The notes under the pieces: generated by a model | Seen by the model: only the letters and a program-made list of their open reading frames with translations | Told to the model about the DNA's origin: nothing | Database searches by the model: none | Part shown: positions 1 to 7,802 of the stretch, piece by piece | Layout of the letters: every line of letters begins with the position of its first letter | Position numbering within the stretch: position 1 is the stretch's first letter | Assembly: GCA_963774405.1 (NCBI GenBank) | Contig: CAVZEV010000005.1 | Coordinates: 992,001-1,056,000, forward strand | Origin: VRUE01 sp963774405 | Lineage (GTDB): Bacteria > Actinomycetota > Thermoleophilia > Solirubrobacterales > 70-9 | DNA length: 64,000 nucleotides | Direction of reading: 5' to 3' | Position numbers and translations under genes: made by a program

Positions 1-597
1 CTCGCCGCCTGCGAGGACTTCGCCCTCGACCGCTCGCTGCGCGCCTACTCAACCATAGGAACGCGCGGCGACGTCGACCTGGTGCTGCTCAGCCAGAGCC
101 CCAACCTCGACGACCTGCACACATTTCATGTCGTGCTCGGCCAGAGCGGCCTGGCAAAGTGGATGGAGACGCCCTACTCGTTCCTCTCGATGACCAAGCG
201 CTCGCCCTACTCCGAGGAGCAAGCGCGGCCCGAGATCTGCGTCTCGGAGCGCAAGTACATGTTCCTCTACCCGATGGTCAAGCAGCGCCGTTGGTACGGG
301 CTGGCGCCGGAGGAGCGCGGCCGGATCATGAAGAGCCACATCGAGGTCGGCCGGCGCTATCCCGAGATCACGATCAACACCTCTTACTCCTTCGGCCTCG
401 ACGACCAGGAGTTCGTGGTCGCATTCGAGGGTGACGACCCGGGGATGTTCCTCGACCTGGTGCAGGAGCTGCGCCCGACCGAGTCAAGCGAGTTCACCGA
501 GCTCGAGACCCCGATCTTCACCTGCGTGGCGCTCTCGCTGCGCAAGGCGCTGGACGCGCTCGACGGCGTCCCCAGTGCCGTAGCCGCCGGAGCATGA
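1..597 (+). CDS. hemQ: Coproheme decarboxylase HemQ/ChdC, 5' end outside window
   Basis: Chlorite dismutase-like coproheme decarboxylase, which converts Fe-coproporphyrin III to haem b in the cytoplasm, the last step of the Gram-positive haem route. The frame is open from base 1, so the N-terminus is missing; 198 residues are visible. The block YPMVKQRRWY begins near nt 268 and its Tyr aligns with the catalytic Tyr of the family. The His of SHIEVGRRY (near nt 337) aligns with the proximal haem ligand. GLDDQEFVVAFE follows, as expected. The stop overlaps the next start as ATGA, suggesting translational coupling. Family assignment is firm; the reaction is inferred from homologues. Confidence 0.9.
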   Translation, partial: LAACEDFALDRSLRAYSTIGTRGDVDLVLLSQSPNLDDLHTFHVVLGQSGLAKWMETPYSFLSMTKRSPYSEEQARPEICVSERKYMFLYPMVKQRRWYGLAPEERGRIMKSHIEVGRRYPEITINTSYSFGLDDQEFVVAFEGDDPGMFLDLVQELRPTESSEFTELETPIFTCVALSLRKALDALDGVPSAVAAGA

Positions 598-1130
598 CCC
601 AGACCCTCAGCTACGCAATCGACGAGCACGACCACCTGATCCGGGTCGACCAGGGCTACTACCGCTTTGCCGAGGAGAACGGCTGGGCCGACGCCGGCAG
701 CAGCCTCGGTCGCCTGCTCTGGGACTACGTCGCCGGCCGCGAGCTGGTGAAACTGCAGCGGCTGCTGGTCCGCCGGGTCCGCGACGGGGTCGGCGACGTC
801 GAGCTGCCCTTCCGCTGCGACGCCCCGGCGGTGCGCCGCGAGATGGACATGCGCATCGTCGCCCGGCCGGCCGGCCGCGTCGTCCTCTTCTCGGCACGGC
901 TGCGCGCCGAAGAAAAGCGCGACGTGCCCCAGCCCCTGCTCGACGCCGCGGCGCCGCGCAGCCTGGAGGTGGTCGAGATGTGCGGCTGGTGCGACCGCTT
1001 CGAAGTCGGCGGCGAGTGGGTCGAGGTCGAGGAGGCGGCGAGGCGCTTACGGCTCTTCAACCGCTCCGAGCTGCCGGCCCTGAGCCACGGCGTCTGCCCC
1101 GACTGCAACGCGATGCTGCTCGCCGCGTAG
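594..1130 (+). CDS. PAS-fold protein with C-terminal Cys4 zinc-type motif
   Basis: A 178-residue soluble protein. The N-terminal part (about residues 5-60, SYAIDEHDHLIRVDQGYYRF then LGRLLWDYVAG) resembles the first strands and helices of a PAS fold. The C-terminus has MCGWCDRFEV, then LSHGVCPDCN, a paired-Cys motif often found at the end of PAS/GAF signalling proteins and likely to bind a metal. No kinase or output domain is present, so it may be a stand-alone sensor or adaptor. Its start overlaps the hemQ stop by 4 bases, so it is probably co-translated with hemQ; a role linked to haem or redox sensing is only an inference from this position. Confidence 0.75.
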   Translation: MTQTLSYAIDEHDHLIRVDQGYYRFAEENGWADAGSSLGRLLWDYVAGRELVKLQRLLVRRVRDGVGDVELPFRCDAPAVRREMDMRIVARPAGRVVLFSARLRAEEKRDVPQPLLDAAAPRSLEVVEMCGWCDRFEVGGEWVEVEEAARRLRLFNRSELPALSHGVCPDCNAMLLAA

Positions 1131-1170
1131 ACGCGCGAGCGGCCGAGTTCCCTATTCTTTCGCGCTCGCC

Positions 1171-2577
1171 ATGAGCAAGGTCGGAACCGAAGACAATCCC
1201 CTGCGCGTCGCCATCGTCGGCGCCGGCCCGTCCGGCTTCTACGCCGCCGAGCACATCCTCAAGGACGGCGACCTGCACGCCCAGGTCGATCTCTTCGACC
1301 GCCTGCCGACCCCGTTTGGGCTGGTCCGCGGCGGCGTCGCCCCGGATCACCCCAAGATCAAGTCGGTGATCCGGGTCTACGAAAAAACGGCCGCCCGCGA
1401 GGGGTTCCGCTTCTTTGGCAACGTCAAGATCGGCCACGACATCGAGGTCGAGGACCTCGAACGGCTCTACCACGCGATCGTCTTCACCGTCGGCTGCGAG
1501 ACCGACCGCCAGCTCGGCATCCCCGGCGAAGAGCTGCCCGGCAGCCACGCCGCCACCGCCTTCGTCGGCTGGTACAACGCCCACCCCGATTACGCCGATG
1601 ACGAGTGGGACCTCTCCTGCGAGCGCGCGGTGGTGATCGGCAACGGCAACGTCGCGATGGACGTCGCCCGCATGCTGGCCCTGACCGACCACGAGCTGCG
1701 CCAGACCGACACCGCCGACCACGCGATCGAGATGCTCGACCGCAGCAAGATCCGCGAGATCGTCGTCCTCGGCCGCCGCGGCCCGGTGCAGGCCGCCTTC
1801 ACCAACCCCGAGATCAAGGAGCTGGGGGAGATGGAGGACGCCGACGTGATCGTCGACCCCGCCGACGTCGAGCTCGATCCCGCCAGCGCCGCCTACCTGG
1901 AGTCCGAGGAGGCCGACAAGACGACCAGGGTCAACGTCGAGACCCTGCGCGAGTTCTCCCAGCGCCGGCCGAGCGGCAAGCAGATTCGCATCGTCCTGCG
2001 CTTCCTTGCCTCGCCGGTCGAGATCAAGGGCGACGGCAAGGTCGAGAAGATCGTGATCGGCCGCAATGAACTGGTTGAGGAAGGCGGAACGCTACGGGCC
2101 AAGGACTCGGGCGAGCGCGAGGAGCTCGAGTGCGGCCTGATCCTGCGCTCCGTCGGCTACACCGGCGTGCCGATCGAGGGCGTCCCCTTCGACGAGAAGC
2201 GCGGCCTGATCCTCAACGAGGGCGGCCGGGTACTCGACTCCCACGACTCCGGCCACAAGGTCGGCCACTACACCGCGGGCTGGATCAAGCGCGGCCCCTC
2301 CGGAGTGATCGGCACCAACAAGAAGGACGCGCTGGAGACCGTCCAGCACCTCTTCGCCGACGTCGAGTCGCAGACACTGCTGAGGCCGGAGAACCCGGAT
2401 CCTGTCGCCGTCGAGTCGCTGCTCGCCGAGCGCGGCGTGCGCTACGTCAGCTTCGAGGACTGGCAGGCGATCGACCAGGCCGAGGTCGGCCGCGGCGAGC
2501 CCCACGGCCGCCCGCGGGTCAAGTTCGTTCGCGTCGAGGAGATGCTGCAGAGCCTCGGCGAGCGCATCTCGGGCTAG
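1171..2577 (+). CDS. fprA: FAD-dependent ferredoxin-NADP+ reductase (FprA type)
   Basis: Adrenodoxin-reductase-like flavoprotein of 468 residues that moves electrons between NADPH and ferredoxin, for example to feed P450s or Fe-S enzymes. The FAD-binding glycine motif GAGPSG is at residues 17-22, followed by the family signature PFGLVRGGVAPDHPKIK. A second Rossmann motif, VVIGNGNVAMDVAR, near residue 154 binds NADP. The C-terminal GWIKRGPSGVIGTNKKDA is typical of the family. Length matches mycobacterial FprA. No clear Shine-Dalgarno precedes the ATG. The cytochrome P450 at 55.7 kb is a possible client, but that is speculation. Confidence 0.93.
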   Translation: MSKVGTEDNPLRVAIVGAGPSGFYAAEHILKDGDLHAQVDLFDRLPTPFGLVRGGVAPDHPKIKSVIRVYEKTAAREGFRFFGNVKIGHDIEVEDLERLYHAIVFTVGCETDRQLGIPGEELPGSHAATAFVGWYNAHPDYADDEWDLSCERAVVIGNGNVAMDVARMLALTDHELRQTDTADHAIEMLDRSKIREIVVLGRRGPVQAAFTNPEIKELGEMEDADVIVDPADVELDPASAAYLESEEADKTTRVNVETLREFSQRRPSGKQIRIVLRFLASPVEIKGDGKVEKIVIGRNELVEEGGTLRAKDSGEREELECGLILRSVGYTGVPIEGVPFDEKRGLILNEGGRVLDSHDSGHKVGHYTAGWIKRGPSGVIGTNKKDALETVQHLFADVESQTLLRPENPDPVAVESLLAERGVRYVSFEDWQAIDQAEVGRGEPHGRPRVKFVRVEEMLQSLGERISG

Positions 2578-2601
2578 CGCCTCTCGCGGACACCCAATAG
2601 G

Positions 2602-3654
2602 GTGCATGCCGCTGACGGCAGTTTTCTTAGAGTACTCCGCGAATACCCAAATGCCTCGATGATGCATGCCGACAGCACAGCGGTCCCTGCGCCGGTTCGA
2701 GCCGGCGGCACGGTGCTCTCGCTGATCGCGGCGCCGCTCAGCGTCCCGATTCTCAGGGCTCACCTCGACGGCCCCCTGCGCCTCCCCGACCTGCGCGAAC
2801 GGATCGGCGGCGCCGCCCAGACGACCCTGCGCGGCCAGGTCGGCAACCTGCGCGGTATCGGCGCGCTCGAACGCCGCGTCCGCAGCGGCATGCCCTACAC
2901 GGTCGAGAACGAGCTGACCCCGGTGGGCACGGGGGTGCTGGCGGTCGCCGAGGTCGTCGAAGCGTGGCTCGCCCGCGCGCCGCAGGGGCCGATTCCGCTC
3001 GGCAGCGAGTCGGCCAAGGGCGCGATCCGCGCCCTGGTCGGCGGCTGGGGGTCGACGATGCTGCGCGCTCTCGCCGCCCGCCCGCTCTCGCTGACCGAGC
3101 TCAGCAGCGTGATCAACGACCACTCCTACCCGGCGCTCGAGCGCCGCCTCAGCGCGATGCGCGCCGCCAGGCAGCTGGAGCCGAGGCCGGACGGGGAGAG
3201 GGGAGCCAAGCCCTACGCCGTCACCGAGTGGACCCGCCAGGCGGTCGCGCCGATCGTCGCCGCCGGGCACTGTGAGTGCAAGCACCTCGCCAACTCCACC
3301 GAACCGCTCGCGCGGATCGACATCGAGGCGATCTTTCTCCTCTCGGTCCCTCTCGTCGACCTCGACGTAAATCGCTCGGGCGGCTGCCTGCTCGCCGTCG
3401 ACACCGGCTCCGGCGGCTCCGCGCGGGCAGGCGACCGCCTCGCCGGGGTCCACGTCGAGGTGGAGGCGGGAACGATCACCACCTGCAGCTCCCGCCTCGA
3501 GTCCAACCCCCGAACCTGGGCCCTGGGTTCCACCGTCGCATGGGTCGAGGCGATCCTCGAGGGCAGGGCCGAACGCCTGCGCCTCGGAGGCGACCAGTCG
3601 AGGCTCGCCGAGGAGTTGATCGGCCGGCTGCACACTTCGCTCTTCGGTCCCTGA
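2602..3654 (+). CDS. Regulator with two tandem HxlR-like winged-helix domains
   Basis: A 350-residue protein with two winged helix-turn-helix domains of HxlR/MarR style. The first is at about residues 38-100 (LSVPILRAHL ... LRGQVGNLRGIGALERR) and the second at about 150-215 (GWGSTMLRALAARPLSLTEL ... LERRLSAMRAARQLEPR). The remaining 130 residues resemble no domain I can name. The first ATG is at 2602, but ATGs at 2659 and 2662 lie closer to the first domain, so the true start may be there. Two DNA-binding units in one chain suggest binding to two half-sites without dimerising. Target genes are unknown. Confidence 0.7.
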   Translation: MHAADGSFLRVLREYPNASMMHADSTAVPAPVRAGGTVLSLIAAPLSVPILRAHLDGPLRLPDLRERIGGAAQTTLRGQVGNLRGIGALERRVRSGMPYTVENELTPVGTGVLAVAEVVEAWLARAPQGPIPLGSESAKGAIRALVGGWGSTMLRALAARPLSLTELSSVINDHSYPALERRLSAMRAARQLEPRPDGERGAKPYAVTEWTRQAVAPIVAAGHCECKHLANSTEPLARIDIEAIFLLSVPLVDLDVNRSGGCLLAVDTGSGGSARAGDRLAGVHVEVEAGTITTCSSRLESNPRTWALGSTVAWVEAILEGRAERLRLGGDQSRLAEELIGRLHTSLFGP

Positions 3655-3762
3655 GTTGCGCCTAACCGCGCGCGCGCTTCTCTGACCTCCCGAAATTTGC
3701 AGGGTAATAACGCACCATCTCCACCGGTTTGGTTACGGTTTAGTGTGAATAATCTGTAGCGC

Positions 3763-3791
3763 TTGACCGCGAAATCGCGGCCTGTTATTCA
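3763..3791 (+). promoter_or_regulatory. Predicted sigma70-type promoter for orphan RNA
   Basis: TTGACC at 3763-3768 and TATTCA at 3786-3791 are separated by exactly 17 bases, the ideal spacing for a housekeeping sigma factor. It lies in a locally AT-rich stretch and points to the right, where no protein gene starts before the convergent end of metH. Transcription would begin near 3798 and run into the structured block described next. Confidence 0.45.
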
Positions 3792-3797
3792 ATGCAC

Positions 3798-4040
3798 GCC
3801 CGAGGCCACGAAGGGGAGCCAGCCGGCCCGCTGGCGCCGAACGAACGGACTCGCGGTGCGACCTTACTCCCGGTCAGGTGGAGAGCCGGGCATACGGCGA
3901 AAGCCAACGATCGACCCCCCATCGTCGTCAGCAGGGGGGCGAGCGGCGGGTGCTGGGGCGGAGCCTGTTGGCTTCGCCCCTCCCGCGCGCCTTCAAAAGA
4001 TGTCGCGCCGGGTCCCCAAGTGAGAGGAGGCCCCCGGCGC
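3798..4040 (+). ncRNA. Candidate structured non-coding RNA (unassigned)
   Basis: This is the main content of the 480-base gap between 3655 and 4137. At least five stable stems follow in order: CCAGC/GCTGG (3819-3834), CCCGG/CCGGG (3869-3890), C6/G6 (3915-3939), an 11-bp stem with a four-base loop (3955-3980) and GCGCCGGG/CCCGGCGC (4005-4040). The last loop contains TCCCC, which could pair with GGGGA at 3814-3818. Open frames inside it are short and lack protein character. I tried and failed to match RNase P RNA, tmRNA, SRP RNA, cobalamin or c-di-AMP riboswitches. A housekeeping sRNA of 6S/Ms1 type is possible but unproven. Confidence 0.4.
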
Positions 4041-4137
4041 TAACCGTAACTCAATACCAGCGGACCGAAGCCCGCGTGGCACTTAGAGCATAGAACGCAA
4101 ATAGCGAAGTTTCCACTAAATGCAGACAAAACTCGTC

Positions 4138-7100
4138 CTACTTTGCGGGCTCACTGGGTGTCAGCTCGCCGCCGCGCTCGGTTCCGGCGATCAGTTCGTC
4201 GGGTGATGCGTCCTCGGGAATGAACCCGGATTTCATCCCGAAGTAGACCGCCTGCGGGTGGTGGGCGACGATCGCCACCGTCGATTGCTCGGGTGTGACC
4301 GCGTATCCGTCGGAAAGTCCCATGCCGATCGCCTCCAGGTCGAGCAGGCGCCAGACCTTGGTGTGCTCGGACTGGTCGGGGCAGGCGGGGTAGCCCCAGG
4401 AGTAGCGACGGCCCTGGTCGAGCGCGATCCCCAGCTCGGCGCGGACCTGCGAGTGCAGCCACTCGGCCAGTCCCTCCGCGGCCTGCACGCCGAGGCCGTG
4501 GACGAAGAGCTGCTCGGCGAACTCGCCTTCGCGCTCCAGGCGCTCGATCAGCTCCGTCACCTCGGGCCCCACCGTCACGCCCTGCAGGGCGACGACGTCG
4601 CGTTCGCCGGAGTCGAGCGGGCGGAAGAAATCGGCCAGGCAGATGCGGTCGTGGCGGGGTTGGCGCGGAAACGTGAGGCGCTCGAGCTCGCGCTCGGGAT
4701 CCTCGGGGTCGAAGACGATCAGCTCGTTGCCCTCGGCGTTGCAGGGGAAGTAGCCGAGCCGGGCACGCGGGTGCAGGTAGTCCTGCTCGCGCCACATCCG
4801 CTCGAGGCGGGGGGCGAAGCCCTCCTCCTCGCCGTTGCCCTCGACCAGCTCGCGCCAGGCCTCGCCCTTGACGCCGCGCCCGCCCCAGTGCAGCTTGAAG
4901 AGCACGTGGCGGTCGAGGTAGGGGAAGACGTCGTCGAGGTCGATCTCGACCTCGCGGGCGCCGAGGAAAGGGGGCTCGGGGATGACGACGTCGGTGCGCG
5001 CCGCCGAGCGCACGCTGGCGTCACTGGTCGGCGGTCCCGTGTCGGTGACCGCGGGCTTCTCGCGCAGCTCCTGGGCCTCCGCCCTGATCCGCTCGACCAG
5101 GGCATCGCGCGCCTGCTGGTCGACCAGGGCGTCCATCGTGTCGAGGCCCTGGAAGGCGTCCTTGCAGTAGAAGACGCCGGGCTCGTAGACCTCGTCGGAC
5201 TCTTTGCCCCGCGGGTAGAGCGTGCGCCGCCCGAAGTCGCGGTTGATCGCGGCGCCGCCGATCAGCACCGGGAAGCCGAGGCCGCGCTGGTGCAGTTCCT
5301 GCACGCAGATCGGCATCTGCTTGGAGGTCGAGACGAGCAGGGCCGAGAGCCCGATCGCGTCGGCCTCGTTCTCGACCGCGGCCTCGATGATCGTCTCGAC
5401 CGGGCCCTGCTTGCCGAGGTCGATCACCGTGTAGCCGTTGTTGGTCAGGATCGTGTTGACCAGTGACTTGCCGATGTCGTGCACGTCGCCGAAGACGGTC
5501 GCGATCACCACCTTGCCCTTGGTGTGGCCGTCGATCCGGTCGAGGTAGTTCTCGAGCTGGGCGACGGCGCGCTTCATCACTTCGGCCGACTGCAGGACGA
5601 AGGGCAGGATCAGTTCGCCGGCGCCGAACTTGTCGCCGACCTCCTTCATCGCCGGCAGCAGCACCTCGTTGAGGGTGGGGACGGCGCCGATCTTCTCCAC
5701 CGAGCGGTCGATCCACTCCTCGACCCCGTCCTTCTTGCGGCGCAGGATGTGCCAGTGCAGGGCCTCCTCGGGCTCCATCCCGGCGGTCGGGTCGGCGGCT
5801 TCCTCGGCGGCCTCCTCGCCCTTGGACTCGAAGTGGGCGATGAAGAGCTCCAGCGCGTCCTCGCGGCGATTGAAGACGAGGTCGTCGGTCAGCGCCCGCT
5901 CCTCCTCGGAGATCTCGGAGTAGGGGGTGATGTGGTTGGGGTTGACCATCGCCAGGTCGAGCCCGGCCTCGACGCAGTGATGGAGGAAGACCGAGTTGAG
6001 CACCGCGCGCGGCCGCGGCGATACGCCGAAGGAGACGTTGGAGACCCCGAGCGAGGTCTTCACTCCCGGCAGCTCGGCCTTGATCCGGCGGATCCCCTCG
6101 ATCGTCTCCACGGCCGAGGGCTTCCACTCGTCGTCGCCGGTGGTCAGGGTGAAGGTGAGCGCGTCGAAGATCAGCGCCTCAGGGTCGAGGCCGTGCTCAT
6201 CGCAGGCGATCTCGCGCAGTCGCTTGGCGATCTCGACCTTGCGCTCGGCCGTCTTCGCCATCCCGACCTCGTCGATCGTCAGCGCGATCAGGGCTGCGCC
6301 GTGCGCCTTGGCCAGCGGGATCACCCGGTCGGCCTTCTCGCGGCCGGCCTCGAGGTTGATCGAGTTGACGATCGCCCGCCCCGGGATCTGCTCCAGCGCC
6401 GCCTTCAGCACCTCCGGCTCGGTCGAGTCGACCTGGATCGGCGAGGGCTGGGTCAGCGAGATCCGCTTGACCACGGCCGCCATCTGCTCGTCCTCGTCCT
6501 GGCGCTCGGTCAGGGCGACGCAGACGTCGAGCACGTGGGCGCCGCCTTCGACCTGGTCTTCGGCGACCTGGACCAGGCCGTCGTAATCGTCGGCCAGCAG
6601 CAGCTCCTTCGCCTTGCGCGACCCCTGCGAGTTGACCCGCTCACCGACCAGGGTCGGCCGCGGTTCCTGGACCAGGGGGGTGGAGGTCATCATCGAGGAA
6701 ACCTCGATCGGCCCCGGCCCCGGCCGCGCCCCCGGCACCTTGCCGTCGACCCGCTCGCGGATCGCGGCGATGTGCTCGGGTGTGGTCCCGCAGCAGCCGC
6801 CGACGATGCCGACGCCGTAGCGCTCGACGAACTCGCCAAGCGTCGCCGCCAGCGGCCCGGGCTCTTCGGGGAAGATCGTCTCGCCGTCGGGCCCCTGCAG
6901 GGGCAGGCCGGCGTTGGGAATGCAGTGGACCGGCAGCGGGCTGCTCTCGCCGAGGAAGCGGATCGCGTCGCGCATGTCCTCCGGCCCGGTCGAGCAGTTG
7001 AGGCCGACCACGTCGACCTCGAGAGCGGTCAGCGTCGTCAGCACCGCCTGGATATCGGTGCCGAGCAGCATCTTGCCGCCGTTGGGCAGCAGCGAGACGC

Positions 7101-7668
7101 TGATCTGGATCGGCAGCGTGCGGTCGGCCTCCTTGAACGCCTCACGGGCCCCGAAGATCGCCGCCTTGACCTCGAGGATGTCCTGCGCCGTCTCGATGAT
7201 GATCAGGTCGGCGCCACCCGCGACCAGCCCCCCAGCCTGCTCGGCGAAGACCTCGACCAGCTTGCCGAAGGAGATGTCGCCCAGGGTGGGATCTGTCGAC
7301 GCCGGCAGGAACCCCGTCGGCCCGATCGACCCCGCCACGAACCGATCCGGCCCCGCGGCCTTGCGGGCGATCTCCGCCGCCTTCGTATTGATCTCCAGCG
7401 TGTGCTCGCCCAGCCCCCACTCTTCGAGCTTCAGCCGCGACCCCTGGAAGCTGTCGGTCTCAACGACCTCGGCCCCCGCCTCCAGCATTGAGGCATGCAC
7501 ACCCTCGATCACATCGGGACGGTTCAGGACCAGCGCCTCGTGGCACTTGCCCTCCAGCCCGCCGTAGTCCTCCTGCGTCAGCTCAAACTGCTCCAGCGTG
7601 GCGCCCATCCCGCCGTCGAAGACGACGACGCGCTCTTTGGCCGCGGCTATGAAATCTCGGTCAGGCAT
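4138..7668 (-). CDS. metH: Cobalamin-dependent methionine synthase
   Basis: Makes methionine by moving a methyl group from methyltetrahydrofolate to homocysteine through cobalamin, in the cytoplasm. All four modules are present in 1176 residues. The homocysteine domain has zinc-binding Cys in GLNCS (about 226) and GGCCGTT (about 292-293). A pterin-binding barrel covers about 340-610. The cobalamin domain carries DVHDIGK near 726-732, whose His is the lower cobalt ligand. The reactivation domain (about 900-1176) contains RYSWGYPACPD, which binds S-adenosylmethionine. No cobalamin riboswitch was recognised in the 134 bases upstream; a long inverted repeat occupies that space instead. Confidence 0.97.
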   Translation of the reverse strand: MPDRDFIAAAKERVVVFDGGMGATLEQFELTQEDYGGLEGKCHEALVLNRPDVIEGVHASMLEAGAEVVETDSFQGSRLKLEEWGLGEHTLEINTKAAEIARKAAGPDRFVAGSIGPTGFLPASTDPTLGDISFGKLVEVFAEQAGGLVAGGADLIIIETAQDILEVKAAIFGAREAFKEADRTLPIQISVSLLPNGGKMLLGTDIQAVLTTLTALEVDVVGLNCSTGPEDMRDAIRFLGESSPLPVHCIPNAGLPLQGPDGETIFPEEPGPLAATLGEFVERYGVGIVGGCCGTTPEHIAAIRERVDGKVPGARPGPGPIEVSSMMTSTPLVQEPRPTLVGERVNSQGSRKAKELLLADDYDGLVQVAEDQVEGGAHVLDVCVALTERQDEDEQMAAVVKRISLTQPSPIQVDSTEPEVLKAALEQIPGRAIVNSINLEAGREKADRVIPLAKAHGAALIALTIDEVGMAKTAERKVEIAKRLREIACDEHGLDPEALIFDALTFTLTTGDDEWKPSAVETIEGIRRIKAELPGVKTSLGVSNVSFGVSPRPRAVLNSVFLHHCVEAGLDLAMVNPNHITPYSEISEEERALTDDLVFNRREDALELFIAHFESKGEEAAEEAADPTAGMEPEEALHWHILRRKKDGVEEWIDRSVEKIGAVPTLNEVLLPAMKEVGDKFGAGELILPFVLQSAEVMKRAVAQLENYLDRIDGHTKGKVVIATVFGDVHDIGKSLVNTILTNNGYTVIDLGKQGPVETIIEAAVENEADAIGLSALLVSTSKQMPICVQELHQRGLGFPVLIGGAAINRDFGRRTLYPRGKESDEVYEPGVFYCKDAFQGLDTMDALVDQQARDALVERIRAEAQELREKPAVTDTGPPTSDASVRSAARTDVVIPEPPFLGAREVEIDLDDVFPYLDRHVLFKLHWGGRGVKGEAWRELVEGNGEEEGFAPRLERMWREQDYLHPRARLGYFPCNAEGNELIVFDPEDPERELERLTFPRQPRHDRICLADFFRPLDSGERDVVALQGVTVGPEVTELIERLEREGEFAEQLFVHGLGVQAAEGLAEWLHSQVRAELGIALDQGRRYSWGYPACPDQSEHTKVWRLLDLEAIGMGLSDGYAVTPEQSTVAIVAHHPQAVYFGMKSGFIPEDASPDELIAGTERGGELTPSEPAK

Positions 7669-7682
7669 GAACCTAGGAGGGT

Positions 7683-7785
7683 AAGGGGTCAGGGCACCCT
7701 CCCCTGGAGACCGTTGCGCAGCAGGTCGGGTAGGCGATTCAGTGCGTGGTCCCTGAGCCTCCAGTGGAGGGTGCCCTGACCCCTT
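7683..7785. repeat. Long inverted repeat between ALDH gene and metH
   Basis: Arms 7683-7709 and 7759-7785 are self-complementary over 27 positions with one mismatch, including a perfect 20-bp block at each outer end that starts AAGGGGTCAGGGCACC. The spacer is 49 bases. No T-run follows on the minus strand, so a simple intrinsic terminator is unlikely. It sits 15 bases upstream of metH, where it could act as an attenuator, or be a REP-like element. Confidence 0.8.
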
Positions 7786-7802
7786 TCGCCCCGATGCTCA
7801 GG

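Noticed and set aside
3841..3940. Group II intron domain V-like text (GAGCCGGGCATACGG with GAAA)
   Set aside because: The 3' half of the domain V stem does not pair, and no intron-encoded protein is nearby.
3798..4040. RNase P RNA, tmRNA or SRP RNA
   Set aside because: None of the universally conserved core words of these RNAs could be found on either strand.
5479..7491. Very long plus-strand open frame of 670 codons opposite metH
   Set aside because: It is the mirror of metH codons in high-GC DNA; composition is Asp/Arg/Leu/Gly-rich without domain motifs, while metH on the other strand has every family motif.
7669..7802. Possible cobalamin riboswitch ahead of metH
   Set aside because: None of the conserved B12-box words were seen; the gap is taken up by a simple inverted repeat.
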